DNA of 27,092 nt, taken from positions 1 through 27,092 of the forward strand of contig CAYMST010000027.1 in the NCBI GenBank assembly GCA_964393115.1, in the 5' to 3' direction. This DNA is from CAYMST01 sp964393115. Lineage in GTDB: Bacteria > Bacteroidota > Bacteroidia > Cytophagales > Cyclobacteriaceae. The notes beneath the pieces were generated by a model that saw only the letters and a program-made list of their open reading frames with translations, made no database searches and was not told the DNA's origin. Position 1 is the stretch's first letter. The number at the start of each line of letters is the position of its first letter. Of the stretch, positions 23,526-27,092 are shown piece after piece. A program made the translations under genes and the position numbers.

Positions 23526-24581
23526 TTAGGGAAATGACTGTAACGGAAATTTGAGGGTAAAAGTGGTCCCTGTACCCTCCTCGGTCTTTAAATCTACAGT
23601 GCCTCCAATCTTATTCATTTGTTGCTTCACCATATGCAACCCAAAACCGATAGAGTCTGCGTTATCATGAAATGTTTGAAAGGCCTTGAAAATTTTAGAC
23701 TTGATAAGTGTTGGGTTCATGCCAATGCCATTGTCTTCAACATCAATCCGATAGTTATCCCCAACGCTCTGGCCTGTTATTTTAACAAATGATTTTTTGG
23801 CTACATCTCGGTACTTGATAGCGTTAGAAATCAAGTTGTGCAAAATACTTTCCAGATATACCTTATTAATATCCAAGATGTCAGACTTCTCAATCAAGTT
23901 ATGTACCACTACACTTTGGTCACGAACTGTAGAACCAAAAGAGGACACGATGTCATTAATCAGCGTATGGATATTAACCCTATCAACATAGAATGCCGAA
24001 CTTTCGTTTTCAAAGGTTAGTAGCTGTTTGAGTGACTTAACTGTTTCAAACAATTTATCTGAAGATAGAGTCAGTAATTCCCAGTCAGTGTTCGCACTTC
24101 CGGCTGTTTGTCTTTGAATGAGTCCAATCAAGTTGTGAACACTATTAACCTGATTCACCAGGTTATGTGAAACAATATGATTGAAGTTCATCAACCTTTC
24201 ATTTTGGTCTTTTAGCTGCGTAATATCATGCTGAATACCGATAAATTTTTCGAGCTCACCTTTTTCATCAAATACAGGCGTAATCTGCAAATTCACCCAT
24301 ACCTTTCTACCCGAACGATGATAATTGAGGATCTTTTGCTCAAACGGGATCCGCTCACTCAACATTTTCCGAATTGCTTCGATATCTTCAGTTGCCGTTG
24401 CTGGTCCTTGTAGTATTTCACCAGGTTTTTTCCCAACCATCTCGTCCCTAGAGTACCCCAAGAGCGTCTTGATACTATTATTGGTCCATTCCGTTATCCC
24501 ATTTGCATCTGTAATAATTACACCAATTCTGGATAGTAGAGCTACTTGTTTTAATATTTCATCAAGCTCGTTGGTCGTCAT
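23526..24581 (-). CDS. PAS-domain histidine kinase
   Basis: 351 residues, soluble. The PAS/PAC domain (about 8-125) is of the same LOV-like type as the seven repeats of the giant kinase: GKKPGEILQGPATATEDIEAI, ILNYHRSGRKVW and FIGIQHDITQ, the last keeping a glutamine where LOV domains bind flavin. No photoactive cysteine is present. The dimerisation box is NHIVSHNLVNQVNSVHNL with phosphoacceptor H139; the usual proline after the H box (HNLR.PL) is missing. The ATPase domain has HNLISNAIKYR, DNGIGMN and GFGLHMVKQQ. No receiver follows on this strand; the divergent stand-alone receiver at 24739 is the likely partner. Start at ATG 24581. Confidence 0.92.
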   Translation of the reverse strand: MTTNELDEILKQVALLSRIGVIITDANGITEWTNNSIKTLLGYSRDEMVGKKPGEILQGPATATEDIEAIRKMLSERIPFEQKILNYHRSGRKVWVNLQITPVFDEKGELEKFIGIQHDITQLKDQNERLMNFNHIVSHNLVNQVNSVHNLIGLIQRQTAGSANTDWELLTLSSDKLFETVKSLKQLLTFENESSAFYVDRVNIHTLINDIVSSFGSTVRDQSVVVHNLIEKSDILDINKVYLESILHNLISNAIKYRDVAKKSFVKITGQSVGDNYRIDVEDNGIGMNPTLIKSKIFKAFQTFHDNADSIGFGLHMVKQQMNKIGGTVDLKTEEGTGTTFTLKFPLQSFP

Positions 24582-24738
24582 TTACTCTATATTATCGGTA
24601 TAATTCTGCCAAATGGATAGCCAAATTTAACAACCCATGCTTGTTTATTTTTTCATGAATGAATATTTTTAATAAGTAACGTGGTAATTATCACTTGAAC
24701 CCGATGCAAGGGAAACACAAACTCTGATCTGTAGTGAA
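24582..24738. promoter_or_regulatory. Divergent promoter region with a 14-bp palindrome
   Basis: 157 A+T-rich bases between the divergent kinase and receiver genes. GTGGTAATTATCAC at 24681-24694 is palindromic except for one wobble pair and lies 45 nt before the receiver ATG, a reasonable place for an operator serving both genes. No -7 box is clear. Confidence 0.35.
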
Positions 24739-25134
24739 ATGAATCTAAAAAATGAACAGTTGAATATACTGGTAGTAGAAGATGATACTATTGCTCAACT
24801 TACGCTCTCGCGAATGCTGCAAGACATGGGGTTCACCAGCATTCAGGTAGCGTCAGACGGAGTTACAGCATTAGAAATCATGGATACTGCAGGAATCGAC
24901 ATCTTAATTACTGACGTAATCATTAAAGGCTCTATTAATGGTATTGAGTTAGCCTCCGCAGTAAATAAGAAATCTGACATCCCTATTTTGTACTTGACTG
25001 CATCCACAGAGCCCGAGTATTTGGAACGTATTGCTCAAACGCAACATTATGGTGTACTAGAAAAACCGTATAACTATGATACGATTCAAAAAGCCATAAC
25101 AGAATTAATATCAAAAAACCCAACAGAAGAGTAG
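24739..25134 (+). CDS. Stand-alone receiver-domain response regulator
   Basis: 131 residues, one receiver domain only. Acidic pair D15/D16 in VVEDDTIA, phosphoacceptor D59 in LITDVIIKGSINGIEL, T87 in YLTAS, and K109 in LEKPYNYD. The D-x-x-I-x-G-x-x-x-G-I-E-L loop is typical of stand-alone receivers paired with PAS kinases in Bacteroidota and cyanobacteria. It lacks a DNA-binding or enzymatic output, so it probably acts on another protein or passes phosphate on. It is divergent from the PAS kinase at 23526-24581 and convergent with the NarL-type regulator 78 nt away. The partner assignment is inferred. Confidence 0.92.
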   Translation: MNLKNEQLNILVVEDDTIAQLTLSRMLQDMGFTSIQVASDGVTALEIMDTAGIDILITDVIIKGSINGIELASAVNKKSDIPILYLTASTEPEYLERIAQTQHYGVLEKPYNYDTIQKAITELISKNPTEE

Positions 25135-25212
25135 TCTATTGAAACGATATGCTCACCCATAACGGGTAACCAAAACTTTAGATGACGCCAAGAAAGTATT
25201 TTTTGATAAGTC

Positions 25213-25878
25213 CTAAATCATCATATCCTTGGGTATCTCAGTTATATTTTTAACCAAAGCGAATTTGACCAAGTCCGCGGTTGATTTTAGATGTAACTTT
25301 TTCAAAATGTTATTTCGATGTGCCTCCACCGTTTTGGTACTGATAAATAGCTGTTCACCAATATCTTTATTCGATATACCATTCGCAATCATCTTTAGTA
25401 CTTGTACTTCTCGATCCGACAGATTATCAATTTTCGGCACCTTTAAAGACTCTTCTCCCACGAAGTATTTAAAGATATAGTCCTTGACCTTATTATCATA
25501 ATACTTGTCCCCACGATATATTGTTCTAATGGCCTCAACCAATACTGAAACATCCGCATTTTTAGGGATATACCCATCAACCTGATTTTGGAAAGCACTT
25601 TTAACATATTCACTAGATACTTCCATAGACAGAATCAAAACTTTGATATCTGGAAAATCCCTTTTGATTTTAGTAGCAACTTGTATTCCATTGATATCCG
25701 GCATGATAATATCTAGAAGCACGACATCAGGTTTATGACTTTTGAGTAGTTCTAACATGGCGTTACCCGAATTCACAGCGGCCAGGACATTAAACTCTGG
25801 CTCTGTTTTAATAATAGATTCTAACCCTTGTCTCACCATATCATGGTCATCAGCTATCATGAGGTTAATTTGCTTCAT
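25213..25878 (-). CDS. NarL/LuxR-family response regulator
   Basis: 221 residues. Receiver about 3-120 with D10/D11, phosphoacceptor D56 in VVLLDIIMPDINGI and K106 in YIPKNADV. The linker runs to about 150. A LuxR-type helix-turn-helix covers about 151-215: LSDREVQVLKMIANGISNKDIGEQL then STKTVEAHRNNILKKL. It is a DNA-binding transcription regulator. It lies 13 nt downstream of the HisKA_3 kinase gene on the same strand, making a classic NarX/NarL- or DegS/DegU-like pair. Target genes are unknown; the tight linkage to its kinase is the firmest functional clue. Confidence 0.95.
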   Translation of the reverse strand: MKQINLMIADDHDMVRQGLESIIKTEPEFNVLAAVNSGNAMLELLKSHKPDVVLLDIIMPDINGIQVATKIKRDFPDIKVLILSMEVSSEYVKSAFQNQVDGYIPKNADVSVLVEAIRTIYRGDKYYDNKVKDYIFKYFVGEESLKVPKIDNLSDREVQVLKMIANGISNKDIGEQLFISTKTVEAHRNNILKKLHLKSTADLVKFALVKNITEIPKDMMI

Positions 25879-25891
25879 ATAGTTTATATAT

Positions 25892-27092
25892 TTAATGCGG
25901 AATTTTCACTTTTATACGTGTGCCTTTATTGAGTTCACTATCAATTCGAAAAAAACCATTTAGGTAAAAAACCCGCTGCTTGATGTTTTGTATACCTATC
26001 CCATCAGTTCCTGTTTCTTTCACATCAAAACCCACTCCATTATCTGCTACGGACACGACGATCTGCTTGTTCTGATATTTAACAGATAGCATCAACTCTT
26101 TTGCCCTAGAGTACTTCATTGCGTTCGATAGCGCCTCCTGTACAATGCGATAAATCATCTTGGCCGTATCGTCGCTTATCGCCAAATCGGGCGGCAGCTC
26201 AAAACAAAAGTCAGCATGAGCAGCTATTGCGGTGGAGCATTCTTCAAGCAATTGATGTACAGCATTCTTTAGTCCTACCTCTTTTACGATCTGAGTGGAC
26301 AGATTGTGCGTGATCATACGTATCTCATCGATGATTTCATCAATAGAGACGTTGAGTTTATTAAAATCACTATGATCTTTGGAGATTTGAAAGAGTGCTA
26401 ACATATATTTTATAGCGATTAACTTTTGTCCAACGCTATCATGTAGCTCTAACGAGATCCTTTTCCTTTCAGAATCTTGGCCTTGTATCGATGACTGCTG
26501 TACTTGAATTTCGCCAGTAATATCAACCATTACACCGACCAGACGCTTATTATGCACATCGCCTTCTGGATATCCATACATCTTAATCTTTTTCTTCTTA
26601 CTACTTGACGTATGAAACACCACTTCGAACTCCTGATTGAAGGTTACGCACTCATGCATTACATCCAAAACAAAGTTTTGCTTTCGTTCTTCTATTATGG
26701 ATAAGAAAATCGCTTTATTTAATTTGTTTTGGATATTATGTCCTTGAATTTGTGCTATTGAAAATAGGTTATCCGAACATGTCAAGTAATCTTCATTTAG
26801 ATTCCATTCAAAACAACCAGAGTTTGTAACTCGCTCTATTTTATCCCCTAAGTGAATAATAGTATTATCCACTAGTTGACTCTCTTTGAGATTAGTTATT
26901 TCTTCCAGTATGCCGTGAACACAATGTGATTCTGCACTATAAGCTGCCTTTATAGATACCCATTTAACGAAGTTTCCTAATGCAATGCGAAACTCAGCTG
27001 ACTTACTCTTTCTGGAACGAAAGACAAAATCACAAAAGGACTTATAACTATCCTTGTCTTCGGGTATTAAATAAGGAGTCAAAAAATCACTA
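25892..27092 (-). CDS. HisKA_3 (NarX/DegS-like) PAS histidine kinase, 5' end beyond window
   Basis: About 400 residues are visible. The frame is open to the right edge, and the only start near it is a TTG at 27082, so the true start lies outside. Counting from that TTG, a partial PAS-like segment occupies about 1-70 and a second PAS/PAC about 75-195, ending VGVMVDITGE. The HisKA_3 dimerisation domain carries H214 in ERKRISLELHDSVGQKL, with the characteristic conserved ERxRIxxELHD pattern. The HATPase has VQEALSNAMKYS (N box, 314-325), ADNGVGFD (346-353) and GIGIQNIKQR (361-370). No membrane segment is seen. It phosphorylates the NarL-type regulator encoded 13 nt downstream. Confidence 0.92.
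   Translation of the reverse strand, partial: SDFLTPYLIPEDKDSYKSFCDFVFRSRKSKSAEFRIALGNFVKWVSIKAAYSAESHCVHGILEEITNLKESQLVDNTIIHLGDKIERVTNSGCFEWNLNEDYLTCSDNLFSIAQIQGHNIQNKLNKAIFLSIIEERKQNFVLDVMHECVTFNQEFEVVFHTSSSKKKKIKMYGYPEGDVHNKRLVGVMVDITGEIQVQQSSIQGQDSERKRISLELHDSVGQKLIAIKYMLALFQISKDHSDFNKLNVSIDEIIDEIRMITHNLSTQIVKEVGLKNAVHQLLEECSTAIAAHADFCFELPPDLAISDDTAKMIYRIVQEALSNAMKYSRAKELMLSVKYQNKQIVVSVADNGVGFDVKETGTDGIGIQNIKQRVFYLNGFFRIDSELNKGTRIKVKIPH

Noticed and set aside
1..27092. CRISPR arrays, tRNA or rRNA genes, full insertion sequences
   Set aside because: None seen: no spaced direct repeats outside coding PAS units, no cloverleaf-like sequences noticed, no transposase.

Overview
The window looks like chromosomal DNA of a Bacteroidota bacterium, probably a Cytophagales-like marine or aquatic one. 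This rests on moderate A+T content, weak or absent Shine-Dalgarno sequences, a TAnnTTTG-type -7 promoter box before gvpA, and many PAS-rich histidine kinases of the type common in that phylum. There is no rRNA or other taxonomic marker, so the assignment is an inference.

Layout. Positions 1-3514 hold the 3' part of a CheR-PAS-histidine kinase and an overlapping CheY-like regulator. Positions 3664-5137 hold a DUF2892 membrane protein and a two-gene YeeE/YedE-type (thiosulfate/sulfur) transporter, separated by a 173-bp MITE-like element. Positions 5383-7011 encode a membrane histidine kinase. Positions 7614-14430 form a gas vesicle cluster, all on the plus strand: gvpK, gvpA, a basic disordered protein with a GvpC-like C-terminal helix, gvpN, a small coiled-coil protein, gvpJ, an ArsA/Get3-like ATPase, gvpF, gvpG, gvpL, gvpS and a third gvpF/L. 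Positions 14765-16567 encode a lipoprotein with a transglutaminase-like core and a discoidin-like C-terminus. From 16781 to 23247 on the minus strand lie a 1655-residue kinase with seven near-identical PAS repeats, a response regulator with an apparently dead SpoIIE/PP2C-like output domain, and a small unknown protein. Positions 23526-27092 hold a PAS kinase, a divergent stand-alone receiver, and a NarL/NarX-type pair whose kinase runs off the right edge.

How it fits together. GvpA is the shell protein; GvpJ and GvpS are minor shell paralogues; GvpF, GvpL and the third F/L protein are probable assembly factors; GvpN is an AAA+ ATPase; GvpG and GvpK are accessory proteins. A strong hairpin terminator directly after gvpA separates the abundant shell gene from the accessory operon. 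Five histidine kinases and four response regulators surround the gas vesicle genes, and two of the kinases (5383-7011 and 18280-23247) share a nearly identical catalytic half on either side of the cluster. Control of buoyancy by these kinases is plausible but not shown by the sequence.

Most interesting points: a Get3/ArsA-like ATPase inside a gvp operon (a possible chaperone for hydrophobic GvpA), a candidate minimal GvpC, the seven LOV-like but cysteine-less PAS repeats with a repeated coiled-coil linker, and the pseudophosphatase response regulator.
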